Below, piece after piece: positions 1 through 8,694 of a stretch of DNA of 64,000 nt. The stretch's first letter is position 1. The number at the start of each line of letters is the position of its first letter. The stretch is from positions 372,001 to 436,000 of the forward strand of contig CAWBKK010000002.1 in NCBI GenBank assembly GCA_963789355.1, in the 5' to 3' direction. The position numbers and the translations under genes were made by a program. This stretch comes from Gaiellasilicea sp963789355 (GTDB lineage Bacteria > Actinomycetota > Thermoleophilia > Gaiellales > Gaiellaceae). The notes under the pieces were generated by a model that was given only the letters and a program-made list of their open reading frames with translations, was not told where the DNA came from and did no database searches.

Positions 1-20
1 CGGGCCGAGCCAGCGAGTGC

Positions 21-635
21 TCACACCGCGGTGGGGTGGAGGAGCGGCACGACCGGCCGCCAGTCCGACCGGAGGATCTCGACCAGCGTCGGAGGCGTGA
101 TCAGCAGGGCCCGGCCGCTCGGCTGCTGCGGCGGCCGCGGCTGCCGCTCCGTGTAGCCGGCCGGCGTCCAGCGCAGCAGCTCGTCTCCGCGCACGAGCCA
201 CGGCTCGTCGCGCTCGAGCACGTAGGCGCCGTCCGGCAGCTCGTCCAGGCTCGTCCGCTGTAACCGTCGCTCGCGCGACGCCGGCCTGATTCGCTCCGCG
301 TGAAGGCGCTCGTCGATCGCGTCGGCCCGCAGCCCGAGGAGGGCGACGAAGCGGTCGTAGTCCTCGCGGCGGCACTCCGCGCAGGGGCGATGACCTGCCG
401 CGAAGGCCGTCGCCTCGTCGAGGAAGAACAGCTCCGTGTAACGCCCGGGCTGCTGCAGCGGCGCCCGACGGCGGCCACGGAACTGGAGCCGGCAGGCGAT
501 CCAGCGCCTGCCGGCGAACGGCCGCCGGATCCGTCCGGCAGCATCGTGCAGGCAGCCGCGGTTGCCGTAGACGAGGCCGCGGGCGGGATCCGCGATCAGC
601 TCGCCGAGCGGCGTGACACGGTTCTGCAACGGCAT
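21..635 (-). CDS. Conserved hypothetical protein with Cys/His motif
   Basis: Encodes a 204-residue soluble protein. I recognise no characterised family. The visible signature is a CLH at residues 28-30 and HRPCAEC at 82-88, a spacing that could form a small zinc site (inference). The centre is basic and tryptophan/arginine rich. The ATG at 633-635 was chosen because the upstream extension (to about 1004) is low-complexity Arg/Pro sequence lying over the start of the next gene. It is divergent from the SNF2 helicase gene, with 77 bases between the starts. No membrane segment or signal peptide is visible. Function unknown. Confidence 0.7.
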   Translation of the reverse strand: MPLQNRVTPLGELIADPARGLVYGNRGCLHDAAGRIRRPFAGRRWIACRLQFRGRRRAPLQQPGRYTELFFLDEATAFAAGHRPCAECRREDYDRFVALLGLRADAIDERLHAERIRPASRERRLQRTSLDELPDGAYVLERDEPWLVRGDELLRWTPAGYTERQPRPPQQPSGRALLITPPTLVEILRSDWRPVVPLLHPTAV

Positions 636-712
636 CGCGTCCACCTTAGAGGGGGCCTGCACGCTTCCGGGGGATGCGGCACGTCCTCGATTGCGCCTAT
701 CTTGAAAGGTTG

Positions 713-3628
713 ATGTCGACCCAACCGGCAGCTGAGCTCGGCCCGCGCGCGGAATCGCCGACGCTCGAGATCGTCTGGCAGGACGACGCGACGGCCCTCG
801 TTTTTGCCCGCGACCACGCCGGCGCCTTGTCGGCCGGAGACCTGCGCGCGGGGCTGCCGGCGATCGCCGACATCGCCCTCGTCGGCCGAGGGCTCTCGGC
901 TCGCCGGCTCGGCCCGGCCGAGCTGGTCGCTCTCGCCGGCCGGCCGCACGAGCTCGACCTCGGCGCGAGCGCGAGCGCGATTTTCGCGGTCGTCGCGTTG
1001 GCACAGCGGTCCGTCGCCGAGGGGCTCGTCCATCCGTTCCTCGACCACGGCGACGGCTGGTGGCACGCGTTCTGGGGTGCGACGCTGGACGAGAGCGTCC
1101 AGGCTGCGCTGACCTCGATCGCCGCCGCGCTGCCTCCCGTCGGTGCCGGCGCCTTCGACGGCGACCGGGACGCCACCGTGCACGATCTCTATCCCGTCCT
1201 GGTCGACCAGATCGCCCGCGACCGGCTTCGGGCCGACCGCGTCCGGCTGGCGCCGGCGAAGGCCGGCCGGGCGACCGCGATCGACCACTTCCTCGAGGGC
1301 CTGACCGCGCCCGACTCCCTCCTTCCCCGCCACTCCGGTCTCGGCGCGCTCGAACGCAGGCTCAGCGACTGGGTCGACACCGGCCTCGGCCGGCTGACGA
1401 GAACGGAGTGGCGGCTCGGACTTCATCTCGACGAGCGTCCGCCCGCCGGCCCGGAGGAAGAGCCGCGCCTCGTGCTCGAGCTCTGGCTGCAGGCGAGCGA
1501 CGACCCGACTCTGGGGTTGCCTGCCTTGCTGCTCTGGGATCGCGACGGCGACGTCTTCGCCTTCCTGCGAGCGGGCGATCCCCGCCGCGACCTGATCCGA
1601 CACCTCACCGAGCTCGAGCCGGTGCTGGGGGAGATCGGGATCTCGTTCGATCCGCTGGAGCCGTCCGAAGCGGAGCTCGAGCCGGAGCAGGTTCGCCTCT
1701 TCCTCCGTGAGGCGATGCCGAAGCTCGAAGAGCGCGACATTCCCGTGCTCCTGCCCGCGTCGTGGCTGCGCTCGCCCACCCGCGTCCGTGTCAACCTGAC
1801 GGCGACGAGCAGTCCACGCGGGCGCTCCAGCGGGCTGCTCTCGCCGACCGACCTGGCCCGGTTCGACTGGCGCCTCGCCGTCGGGGACACGGTTCTCACC
1901 GAGCAGGAGCTCGCCGATCTCGCCGCCGCGAAGGAGCCATTCGTCCGGATCGGCGACCGCTGGCACGCCGTCCGGCGTGCCGACGTCGAGAAGGCGCTGC
2001 GCTTCCTCGACCGGCGTCGCGCCGGCGCCGGGATCATCGATCTCGTCCGCGCCGTCTCGGGAGTCGAGACGGACGAGGCCGGCGTCGAGCTCGGTGAGGT
2101 CGTGCTCGACGAATCGCTCGCCTCTCTCCTCGACGCCGACGAACGGCGCTTCCGTGCGCTACCGACGCCGGCGGCGATGACGCATGCGCTCTTCCCGTTC
2201 CAGGAGCGCGGCCACGGTTGGCTGCGGCTGCTCGGCGACCTCGGCGTGGGCGCGATCCTGGCCGACGACATGGGCCTCGGCAAGACGGTGCAGGCGATTG
2301 CGATGCTCACCTCCGAGCGGGAGGGGGCCGAGGGCGACGCGCTCGGGCCGACGCTCGTCGTCTGCCCGATGAGCGTCGTCAAGCAGTGGGGTGCCGAGAT
2401 CCACCGCTTCGCGCCGTCGCTCCGCGTCCACCTCCATCACGGACCCGCCCGCCTCGGCGCCCCCCAGCTCGCGCTCGCCGCCCGGGGACACGACGTCATC
2501 GTCACCTCGTACGACATCGCCACTCGCGACGCGGACGCGCTCGGAGCGATCGCCTGGGACCGGCTGATCCTCGACGAGGCGCAGGACGTGAAGAATCCGG
2601 CGACGAAGCGGGCGCGGGCGCTGCGCAGGCTGCAGGCCCGGCGCAAGCTCGCGATGACCGGCACGCCGATCGAGAACCGGCTCGGTGAGCTCTGGTCGAT
2701 CATGGACATCGTCAATCCCGGCCTGCTCGGCTCACGCGACTGGTTCGACCGCACCTTCGCCCGGCCGATCGAGCAGTACGGCGACGAGGAGTTTCTCGAG
2801 CGGCTGCGCTCGATCGTGCAGCCGTTCATCCTCCGGCGAGCCAAGGACTCGCCGGAGATCGAGCTCGAGCTGCCGCCGATCACGGTCGAGAAGGATTACT
2901 GCCGGCTGACGATCGAGCAGGCGAGCCTGTACCGGGCGACCGTCGACCGGTGGATGGCGCGCGTGGAGGCGCACGAGGACCGCTTCGGCCGACGCGGCGC
3001 CGTGCTGGCGATGCTCGGGCACCTGAAGCAGGTCTGCAACCACCCGGAGATGCTGCTGACGACCGGCCGGCCCCTCGACGGGCGCTCCGGCAAGCTGGAG
3101 CGGCTCGTCCAACTGCTGCACGACGTGCCGCCGGACGACAAGTCGCTCGTCTTCACGCAGTACCCCGGCTTCGACCGGCTCGTCCCCCATCTCGAGGAAC
3201 GGCTCGGCCGCAGCGTCGGCTTCTTCCACGGCCGCCTGAACGCGAAGCAGCGCGACGAGCTGTTGACCGCGTTCGCGCGCGACCACGGCCCATCCGTACT
3301 CGTGATCTCGATCCGGGCGGGCGGCCGGGGGCTCAACCTGCCTGCGGCGAATCACGTCTTCCACTTCGACCGCTGGTGGAATCCCGCCGTCGAGCAGCAG
3401 GCCACCGACCGTGCGTACCGCTTCGGCCAGCGCAAGCACGTCTACGTCCACAGCCTGATCTGCAGCGGCACGCTCGAGGAGCGGATCGACCTCCTGCTCG
3501 ACTCGAAGCGGGAGCTGGCGGAGAAGGTGATCGCCGGCCGCTCGGAGGACTGGCTCGGCGATCTCGACCTCGGCACGATCCGAGCCGCGGTGGAGCTGTC
3601 CGTGGATGCGGTCGAGGAGGCGGCGTGA
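713..3628 (+). CDS. SNF2-family DEAD/DEAH-type helicase
   Basis: A 971-residue SWI2/SNF2 ATPase of the bacterial RapA/HepA-like branch, expected to translocate on double-stranded DNA and remodel protein-DNA complexes. The first ~460 residues are a bacterial SNF2-associated region. The motor follows: Walker A DMGLGKT around 519-525 (Lys524), Walker B LDEAQ at 620-624, motif III TGTPIENR, and motifs V/VI SIRAGGRGLNLP and ATDRAYRFGQ at 897-906. All helicase motifs look intact. Start ATG 713 has an AAAGG six bases upstream, better than the ATG at 674. The downstream SWIM gene overlaps the stop by 4 bases, so the two are co-translated. Cellular target unknown. Confidence 0.95.
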   Translation: MSTQPAAELGPRAESPTLEIVWQDDATALVFARDHAGALSAGDLRAGLPAIADIALVGRGLSARRLGPAELVALAGRPHELDLGASASAIFAVVALAQRSVAEGLVHPFLDHGDGWWHAFWGATLDESVQAALTSIAAALPPVGAGAFDGDRDATVHDLYPVLVDQIARDRLRADRVRLAPAKAGRATAIDHFLEGLTAPDSLLPRHSGLGALERRLSDWVDTGLGRLTRTEWRLGLHLDERPPAGPEEEPRLVLELWLQASDDPTLGLPALLLWDRDGDVFAFLRAGDPRRDLIRHLTELEPVLGEIGISFDPLEPSEAELEPEQVRLFLREAMPKLEERDIPVLLPASWLRSPTRVRVNLTATSSPRGRSSGLLSPTDLARFDWRLAVGDTVLTEQELADLAAAKEPFVRIGDRWHAVRRADVEKALRFLDRRRAGAGIIDLVRAVSGVETDEAGVELGEVVLDESLASLLDADERRFRALPTPAAMTHALFPFQERGHGWLRLLGDLGVGAILADDMGLGKTVQAIAMLTSEREGAEGDALGPTLVVCPMSVVKQWGAEIHRFAPSLRVHLHHGPARLGAPQLALAARGHDVIVTSYDIATRDADALGAIAWDRLILDEAQDVKNPATKRARALRRLQARRKLAMTGTPIENRLGELWSIMDIVNPGLLGSRDWFDRTFARPIEQYGDEEFLERLRSIVQPFILRRAKDSPEIELELPPITVEKDYCRLTIEQASLYRATVDRWMARVEAHEDRFGRRGAVLAMLGHLKQVCNHPEMLLTTGRPLDGRSGKLERLVQLLHDVPPDDKSLVFTQYPGFDRLVPHLEERLGRSVGFFHGRLNAKQRDELLTAFARDHGPSVLVISIRAGGRGLNLPAANHVFHFDRWWNPAVEQQATDRAYRFGQRKHVYVHSLICSGTLEERIDLLLDSKRELAEKVIAGRSEDWLGDLDLGTIRAAVELSVDAVEEAA

Positions 3629-4368
3629 CGGTTCTCGACGACGGCCGCCCGCTGCTCGTGGCGACCGAGCGCGAACGGATCGGGCAGGGGCCGTGGGCGC
3701 GGCTCTTCGCGACGGCGGCAGTCGGCGACGAGGGCTCGTCGGCCGCCGAGCGTGGGCGCGCGCTCGCGCGCGCGGGCGGCGTGCACACGGTCGCGGTCGC
3801 GGAAGGGGCGCTGAGCGGTCGCGTCGAGGACGACGACGGCGAGCACGGCGCGGAGATCGCGGCCGACCCGGTGCCGCCGCGGATCTGGGCGGCCGCCTCC
3901 CGCTCCGCCCGGGGGAACCTGCAGGCCGAGGCGGCGGTGGCGGGCCGCGTCCAGTCGGTGCAGCTCGAGCACGTGATGACGGTCGACTGGGAAGAGCCGC
4001 TCGTTCCTCCCACCCGGTCGCTCCGGCGCGCCTGCACCTGCGGCCGCCCGCAGGCGTGCGCGCATGTGGCCGCGCTCGCCTACGCGCTGGCGGACAGGAT
4101 CGACCGCGAGCCGTCGCTGCTGCTGCGCTGGCGCGGCTGCACGGAGCCCGTCGAGCCGACGAAGGCGCCCCCCACCGAGCCGGAGCCTGTCGTCCCGAAC
4201 GAGGAGATCTGGGAGGCGGGCCCTCTGCCCGAGCTCGGCCCGCGACGGCCGCTCCCGACCGCCGCGGTCCTGAAACGGCTGGGGCCGAGTGGGATCCAGG
4301 TCGGCCCGCGGGACCTCGCAGAGGTGCTCGAGCGCGCCTACGCGTCCTTCGCCGGTTCCGAGCGCTAG
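3625..4368 (+). CDS. SWIM zinc finger protein, SNF2 partner
   Basis: A 247-residue protein starting at a GTG that overlaps the helicase TGA (GTGA). The C-x-C-x5-C-x-H cluster at residues 137, 139, 145 and 147 is the SWIM zinc finger, a DNA- or protein-binding module. SWIM proteins encoded directly after SNF2 helicases are a recurring bacterial pairing, and the overlap implies a complex (inference). The C-terminal third is Pro/Glu rich with no recognised domain. The 3' end overlaps the convergent DUF2237 gene by 4 bases. Role probably nucleic-acid remodelling or repair; not demonstrated. Confidence 0.88.
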   Translation: MTVLDDGRPLLVATERERIGQGPWARLFATAAVGDEGSSAAERGRALARAGGVHTVAVAEGALSGRVEDDDGEHGAEIAADPVPPRIWAAASRSARGNLQAEAAVAGRVQSVQLEHVMTVDWEEPLVPPTRSLRRACTCGRPQACAHVAALAYALADRIDREPSLLLRWRGCTEPVEPTKAPPTEPEPVVPNEEIWEAGPLPELGPRRPLPTAAVLKRLGPSGIQVGPRDLAEVLERAYASFAGSER

Positions 4369-4760
4369 ACGATCGTGTCCGGCGCGGTGGCCTTCGCCGT
4401 CAGCGCCTCGATCGGCACGATCTTCAAGGCGCGGGCGTGCGTCGCCCCGAGGACGACCGGCGCTGCGGCCCCGGCCTCGTAGGCCTCGAGCCAGCGGGAC
4501 GCGCAGACGCACCAGCGGTCGCCGGGCTGCAACCCCTCGAAGCCCCACTCGGGCCGCGGCGTCGAGAGGTCGTTTCCGGCCGCGCGGCTGAAAGCGAGGA
4601 ACTCCTCCGTCATCACCGCACAGACCGTGTGGCTCCCGAGATCCTCCGGCCCGGTCGAGCAGCAGCCGTCGCGGAAGAACCCCGTCAGCGGCGCGGTCGA
4701 GCAGGGCTGCAGCTCGCCGCCGACGACGTTGACGTCGGGATCACGGCCCGGCGTGCTCAC
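4365..4760 (-). CDS. DUF2237 family protein
   Basis: A 131-residue protein matching DUF2237: the family-typical end-to-end pattern NVVGGELQPCS, TGFFRDGCC, HTVCAVMTEEFL, GDRWCVCASRWLEA and LGATHARAL is visible. Function is unknown; the conserved cysteines suggest metal binding or a structural role. The GTG start at 4758-4760 overlaps the stop of the preceding dehydrogenase-like gene (GTGA), so both lie in one transcript with the methyltransferase gene upstream. An ATG start further in would remove conserved residues. Confidence 0.85.
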   Translation of the reverse strand: MSTPGRDPDVNVVGGELQPCSTAPLTGFFRDGCCSTGPEDLGSHTVCAVMTEEFLAFSRAAGNDLSTPRPEWGFEGLQPGDRWCVCASRWLEAYEAGAAAPVVLGATHARALKIVPIEALTAKATAPDTIV

Positions 4761-6280
4761 CAGTCGGTCGGCCGGTAGTCCTTCAGGAACTTGCCCCAGA
4801 CGTGCTCGCCGGTGTTGAAGCCGTCGATGATCGGGTCGACGATGCGTGCCGCCCCGTCGACGATGTCGAGCGGCGGCCGGAAGCCGTGCTCGGCCGTCTT
4901 CCGGTCGGCGACGTGCACCGGATCCTCGTCGGTGACCCAGCCGGTGTCGACGCTGTTCATGTGGATCCCGTCGGCGTGATAGTCGGCCGCCGACGTCCGC
5001 GTGAGCATGTTCAGCGCCGCCTTGGCCATGTTCGTGTGCGGGTGCCGCGTCGTCTTGAAGCGGCGGTAGAACTGCCCCTCGACCGCGGAGACGTTGACCA
5101 CGTGCTTGTCCCGCTCGGGTGTCCGCAGCAGCAGCGGCTTCAGGCGCGCGTTGAGGACGAACGGCGCGATCGCGTTGACGAGCTGCGTCTCGAGCAGCTC
5201 GACCGACGAGACCTCCGCAAGCAAGAGGCGCCATGAGTTGCGCTCGCGGAGATCGACCTGCTGCAGATCGGCGTCGAGGCGACCCTCGGGGAAGAGGTCG
5301 CTCTGCCGCTCCAGGTCCTCGGGCAGCAGCGGCATCTGCGAAAGCTCGGCCGAGCGCGTGACGCCGACGAGCTGCGGTGCGGAGCCGTTCGGCGCCGCGG
5401 GCAGCATCTCCGTGCGGCGGAGCCCCTCGTAGGCGCCGAGCAGCTCGCGCGCGGGCGCGGGCATCGACGCCTCCGACGCCGTCTCCGCGTCAAGCATGTG
5501 GCGGTAGAACTCGGCGGGCCGCCGGACGGTCTGGCAGGCGTTGTTGACGATGAAGTCGAGCCGCTCGTGCGTCGTCAGGAGATGGCTGCAGAAGGCCTCG
5601 ACGCTCGGTGTGTGACGCAGGTCGAGCCCGAAGACCTCGAGCCGGTCGCTCCAGTCCTCGAAGTCGGCCTCCGCCGCGTAGCGCGCGGCAGCGTCGCGCG
5701 GGAAGCGCGTCGTCACGATCAGCTGCGCGCCCGCGCGGAGGAGCTTGATCCCCGCCTGGTAGCCGATCTTGACCCGGCCGCCGGTGAGGAGCGCGACGCG
5801 GCCGCTCAGGTCTGCGGTCTCCGAGCGCTTGCGGTAGTTGAACGCGGCGCACGCCGGGCAGAGCTGGTCGTAGAAGGGGTGGATCTCCTGGTAGCGCTCC
5901 TTGCAGACGTAGCAATGCTGCGGCTCGACGACCTCGCGAAACTCCGCCTCGTCGACGTCGATCTGCTCGAACTCGCCGGGCACGAAGACGTTCGGCGTCG
6001 TGAACACGGGCTTCGCGCGGCGAACCCGGATCCCGGTCTCGGCCAGGACGTTCTCGTCGCGGTCGACCCTCGCCGCCTTCTTGTCGCGGCGCACGACCTT
6101 GTTGAAGCGGCGCCGCTGGACGACGTCGGGATTGTGGACGTCCCCAGCGGCGGCGAGCAGCCGCGTCCGCTCCTCGAGCGGCAGGTCCTTGAGCAGGCTG
6201 CGGTCACGGACGATCTCCTCGAGCACGTCGGCCGCGGCTTTCAGCCGCCCGGCGACGCCGTTCTCCTCATTCGCGCCCAT
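4757..6280 (-). CDS. SDR-fold oxidoreductase with N-terminal zinc knuckle
   Basis: A 507-residue two-part protein. Residues 1-155 hold a helical region and a C-x2-C...C-x2-C zinc knuckle (Cys123, 126, 141, 144). From ~160 there is a short-chain dehydrogenase Rossmann fold with a TGGRVKIG nucleotide-binding loop (166-173) and a DLRHTPSV acidic strand. The VVNVSAVEG serine region is present. At the catalytic YxxxK site, however, the sequence reads HTNMAKAAL: the Lys is kept but Thr stands where Tyr is expected. Catalysis may therefore be altered or lost, or the family may use another residue. It overlaps the methyltransferase gene upstream by 14 bases. Substrate unknown. Confidence 0.8.
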   Translation of the reverse strand: MGANEENGVAGRLKAAADVLEEIVRDRSLLKDLPLEERTRLLAAAGDVHNPDVVQRRRFNKVVRRDKKAARVDRDENVLAETGIRVRRAKPVFTTPNVFVPGEFEQIDVDEAEFREVVEPQHCYVCKERYQEIHPFYDQLCPACAAFNYRKRSETADLSGRVALLTGGRVKIGYQAGIKLLRAGAQLIVTTRFPRDAAARYAAEADFEDWSDRLEVFGLDLRHTPSVEAFCSHLLTTHERLDFIVNNACQTVRRPAEFYRHMLDAETASEASMPAPARELLGAYEGLRRTEMLPAAPNGSAPQLVGVTRSAELSQMPLLPEDLERQSDLFPEGRLDADLQQVDLRERNSWRLLLAEVSSVELLETQLVNAIAPFVLNARLKPLLLRTPERDKHVVNVSAVEGQFYRRFKTTRHPHTNMAKAALNMLTRTSAADYHADGIHMNSVDTGWVTDEDPVHVADRKTAEHGFRPPLDIVDGAARIVDPIIDGFNTGEHVWGKFLKDYRPTDW

Positions 6281-7091
6281 CCGAGGAGGGTAGCGCCGCC
6301 GGCTTCCGCGCCGTGTAGACGAGAAAGTCGTCCTCTCCGGTCGGCTCGGCGTCCGTCAGCGCCGCTCGGGCGGTCACGTCGACGAACCCGGCCTGTTCGA
6401 GCATCAGCACGATCTCGTCCCTGAAGTAGAGCGTCAGCGTCAGCAGGTGCTGATCCTCCGCGATGAGCTCACCCTCCCGCCACATCGACGCCCGTATGGA
6501 CATGGTCACGCGCTGCTCGAGCGGATCGACGTCGAGCAGGCGCGAGCGGAGCTCGTACTCGGTCCCGTCCGAGCCGACGTCGCGCGGGCCCGGCGGCCGG
6601 CTCTCCCTCGGCTCGGTCAATGTCGCGCGCTCGTCCCGCTGCCAGTACTTCCACGCCGATCCCTCCGAGTACGGAACCTCGTTGTCGAGGACGAACGTGC
6701 CGCCCGGCTCGAGGTGGTCGTGGACACGTCGCATTGCCTGCATGTCCTCCGCCCGCGTGCTGCCGACGCCGAGGGCGCCGCACATGAAGATCGTGCGGTA
6801 GCGGCGGGGCAGGTCGAGCTCGTGCTTCGGCTGCGCGTAGAGGTTCGGGGACAACCCCTCCCGTTCGGCGGCCTCGCGACAGAGCGCCAGCATGTCGGCG
6901 GAGACGTCGCTGCCGTCGACGTCGAGCCCGTCGCGAAGGTACGGGAGGAGCAGCCGCCCGGTCCCGCACCCGAGGTCGAGTGCGGGGCCCGCTTCGGCGT
7001 AGCGCCGGAAGTAGTCGATCTCGGGCCCGGAGGTGTTGAACTCGGCCCACCAGCGGGCGATGACGCCGTAGTGCCAGGTCGAAGCAACCAT
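6267..7091 (-). CDS. Class I SAM-dependent methyltransferase
   Basis: A 274-residue Rossmann-type methyltransferase. Motif I ALDLGCGTG (about 37-45) binds S-adenosylmethionine, followed by an acidic strand (DVDGSDVS) and a post-motif FMCGALGVGS segment where many relatives read DP. Substrate cannot be read from the sequence. It is the first gene of a three-gene minus-strand run with the SDR-fold protein and DUF2237. The start at ATG 7091 is preceded by 172 bases of non-coding DNA shared with a divergent small membrane protein. An inverted repeat (CCGCCGC-ggt-GCGGCGG) sits there at about 7120-7137. Confidence 0.85.
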   Translation of the reverse strand: MVASTWHYGVIARWWAEFNTSGPEIDYFRRYAEAGPALDLGCGTGRLLLPYLRDGLDVDGSDVSADMLALCREAAEREGLSPNLYAQPKHELDLPRRYRTIFMCGALGVGSTRAEDMQAMRRVHDHLEPGGTFVLDNEVPYSEGSAWKYWQRDERATLTEPRESRPPGPRDVGSDGTEYELRSRLLDVDPLEQRVTMSIRASMWREGELIAEDQHLLTLTLYFRDEIVLMLEQAGFVDVTARAALTDAEPTGEDDFLVYTARKPAALPSSDGRE

Positions 7092-7263
7092 CGAAAAGGC
7101 CTCCTCGAGACGTGAAAGGGCCGCCGCGGTGCGGCGGAAGGCGGGTCACGTGGCGAGGGACTTACACGAGCACGACTATGCGCCTCTCGCGAGCAGAAGG
7201 CAAGTTTGCGGCCGCTCGACACCCGGAAAGCCCCTTCCAGTACCCCAGTGAAGGGAGCTACGC

Positions 7264-7566
7264 ATGAGCACCACCGTGATCGTCGTGATCGTGATCGCCG
7301 TCATCATCGTGCTGGCCGTCGGGGCGTACGTCGCCCGGCAGCGCCAGGCAGAGCAGCTCGAGCGGCGGCGGGACGAGGCAAACGAGCAGCGCGGCCTTGC
7401 CGAGACGAAGGCGAGGCAGGCAGAGCAGGCCCGCCTGGCGGCGGAGGAGCAGGCCGAGCGTGCCCGGGCGCGCCAGGACGAGGCGGAAGAGCTTCGGCGC
7501 CAGGCCGACGAGGTCGACCCCGACGTCGACGTGGACGCCGACGCCGACGACAAGGAGAAGGTCTAG
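7264..7566 (+). CDS. Small membrane-anchored coiled-coil protein
   Basis: A 100-residue protein with one N-terminal membrane segment (residues 3-24, Val/Ile rich) followed by a charged Glu/Arg/Gln heptad-like helix (about 27-85) and an acidic Asp/Val tail. A good ribosome site (AAGGGAG) lies just before the ATG. No family is recognised. The topology, a short anchor plus a long cytoplasmic helix, is typical of small scaffold or stress proteins in actinobacteria, but that is only analogy. Single-gene unit between two minus-strand blocks. Confidence 0.7.
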   Translation: MSTTVIVVIVIAVIIVLAVGAYVARQRQAEQLERRRDEANEQRGLAETKARQAEQARLAAEEQAERARARQDEAEELRRQADEVDPDVDVDADADDKEKV

Positions 7567-7685
7567 CTCCCGACGGATCCAGCACGTCGTGCGGATGGGC
7601 GCGGGGGCCGGCCTCGGAAAGGTGGGCCGACCCCCGCTCGCCGGCGCTCGCGCCGCCACGAGGCCGGATGCTCGAGATCAGCTCT

Positions 7686-8102
7686 CTACGGCGGCCCCCG
7701 CTTGGATGCGGAGAGCGCCTCCTCCGCTGCCGCGAGCAGCTCGGCGGCGCGGCGCCCGTCGAAGGGAAACGTCGCCACTCCCGCCGAGGGGGTCCGCAGG
7801 CCGTGGCCACGCGTCTCGGCGGCGAGCGTCGCCTGCACGCGCTCCACGACCCGCCGACCCGTCTCGGCGCTGCCCTCGATCACGACCGCGAATGTGTCGT
7901 CGCCGATGCGGCACAACTCCTCGCCGGCACGGAGGACGCTGCCGGCGACGTAGGTCGAACGGCCGTCGAGGCCGAAGACCAGGACCGAAACCTGCCTCTG
8001 AGCCACCGTCGCCTCGCGCAGGGCCGCCGCGAGGCGTTTGACCAGGGCGGAACGGCCTACGGGCGGCGTCGTTCGCAGAGCGCGGCTCTGGAGCACGATC
8101 AT
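7686..8102 (-). CDS. Degenerate GGDEF-domain protein
   Basis: A 138-residue protein with the length and pattern of a GGDEF domain. The signature site reads RIGDDTFAVV instead of RxGGDEFxxxL, and the family-typical end SAGVATFPFDG...AAEEAL..SKRG is present. The catalytic loop is not canonical, so diguanylate cyclase activity is unlikely. A binding or structural role is more plausible (inference). Its ATG overlaps the stop of the response regulator gene upstream (ATGA), so the pair is co-translated and may act together as receiver plus output in trans. Confidence 0.65.
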   Translation of the reverse strand: MIVLQSRALRTTPPVGRSALVKRLAAALREATVAQRQVSVLVFGLDGRSTYVAGSVLRAGEELCRIGDDTFAVVIEGSAETGRRVVERVQATLAAETRGHGLRTPSAGVATFPFDGRRAAELLAAAEEALSASKRGPP

Positions 8103-8530
8103 GCGGCGCTCGGGGCGGTCAGAGGAAGGTGGGCGGTCGCCGCCGCGCGCACCACCTCCGCTCTGATTTCGCCCCCGTCGGCGTCCTTGGTCAGGTATGC
8201 GCAAGCGCCGGCGTCGCGGGCGCGCTCGACGTCCTCCACCGCAGCAGAGGACGAGAGCATGACCACCCGGACACCGGGGAGGAGAGGCCGAAGCGCGAGC
8301 GCTGCGCCAATGCCGTCGAGTTGCGGCATCTGCACGTCCATGAGGACGACGTCCGGCCGGAACCGGAGCGCGAGCTCGACCGCCTCGACCCCATCGGCCG
8401 CTCGGCCGACGACGTCGATCCGGTCGTCGGTCCCGAGCAGCAACTGAAGCGTGTCGGAGTAGAGCCGATGGTCGTCGGCGATCAGGACGCGGACCCGCGG
8501 GGTCCGGCGGTGGCAGTCCTGGAGGTGCAT
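8099..8530 (-). CDS. Single-domain response regulator (NarL-type receiver)
   Basis: A 143-residue protein that is almost only a receiver domain: acidic pair near residues 19-20 (IADDHR), phospho-acceptor Asp65 in VVLMDVQMP, Ser/Thr switch in MLSSSA, and Lys in YLTKDAD. The sequence is of the NarL/FixJ receiver class, but no helix-turn-helix follows. Translation stops and re-initiates directly into the degenerate GGDEF gene. No cognate kinase is adjacent. Start could also be the GTG codon just before RVLIADD. Confidence 0.85.
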   Translation of the reverse strand: MHLQDCHRRTPRVRVLIADDHRLYSDTLQLLLGTDDRIDVVGRAADGVEAVELALRFRPDVVLMDVQMPQLDGIGAALALRPLLPGVRVVMLSSSAAVEDVERARDAGACAYLTKDADGGEIRAEVVRAAATAHLPLTAPSAA

Positions 8531-8554
8531 GCGGCCCTTTCGTCAGGAGTCGTG

Positions 8555-8593
8555 ACTGCAAGGAAGTCCGACGGGCGGGCCAAAACTTGCAGT
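8555..8593. promoter_or_regulatory. 8-bp inverted repeat in divergent promoter region
   Basis: ACTGCAAG (8555-8562) and CTTGCAGT (8586-8593) are perfect inverted copies, 23 bases apart, between the divergent response-regulator and sigma-factor genes. They could be an operator for either promoter or a hairpin. There is no further support. Confidence 0.3.
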
Positions 8594-8694
8594 GCGCAGG
8601 CGAATCACTCAGTCGAGGGAGTGCGTGCACAGCGACGTCCGGTGACACTTCCGACCGGGAGCACCACCGCTTCCGGCCCAGTCCAGGAGCACAC

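Noticed and set aside
596..1966. Minus-strand open frame of 456 codons opposite the SNF2 gene
   Set aside because: Composition typical of an antisense shadow; the plus frame has complete SNF2 domains.
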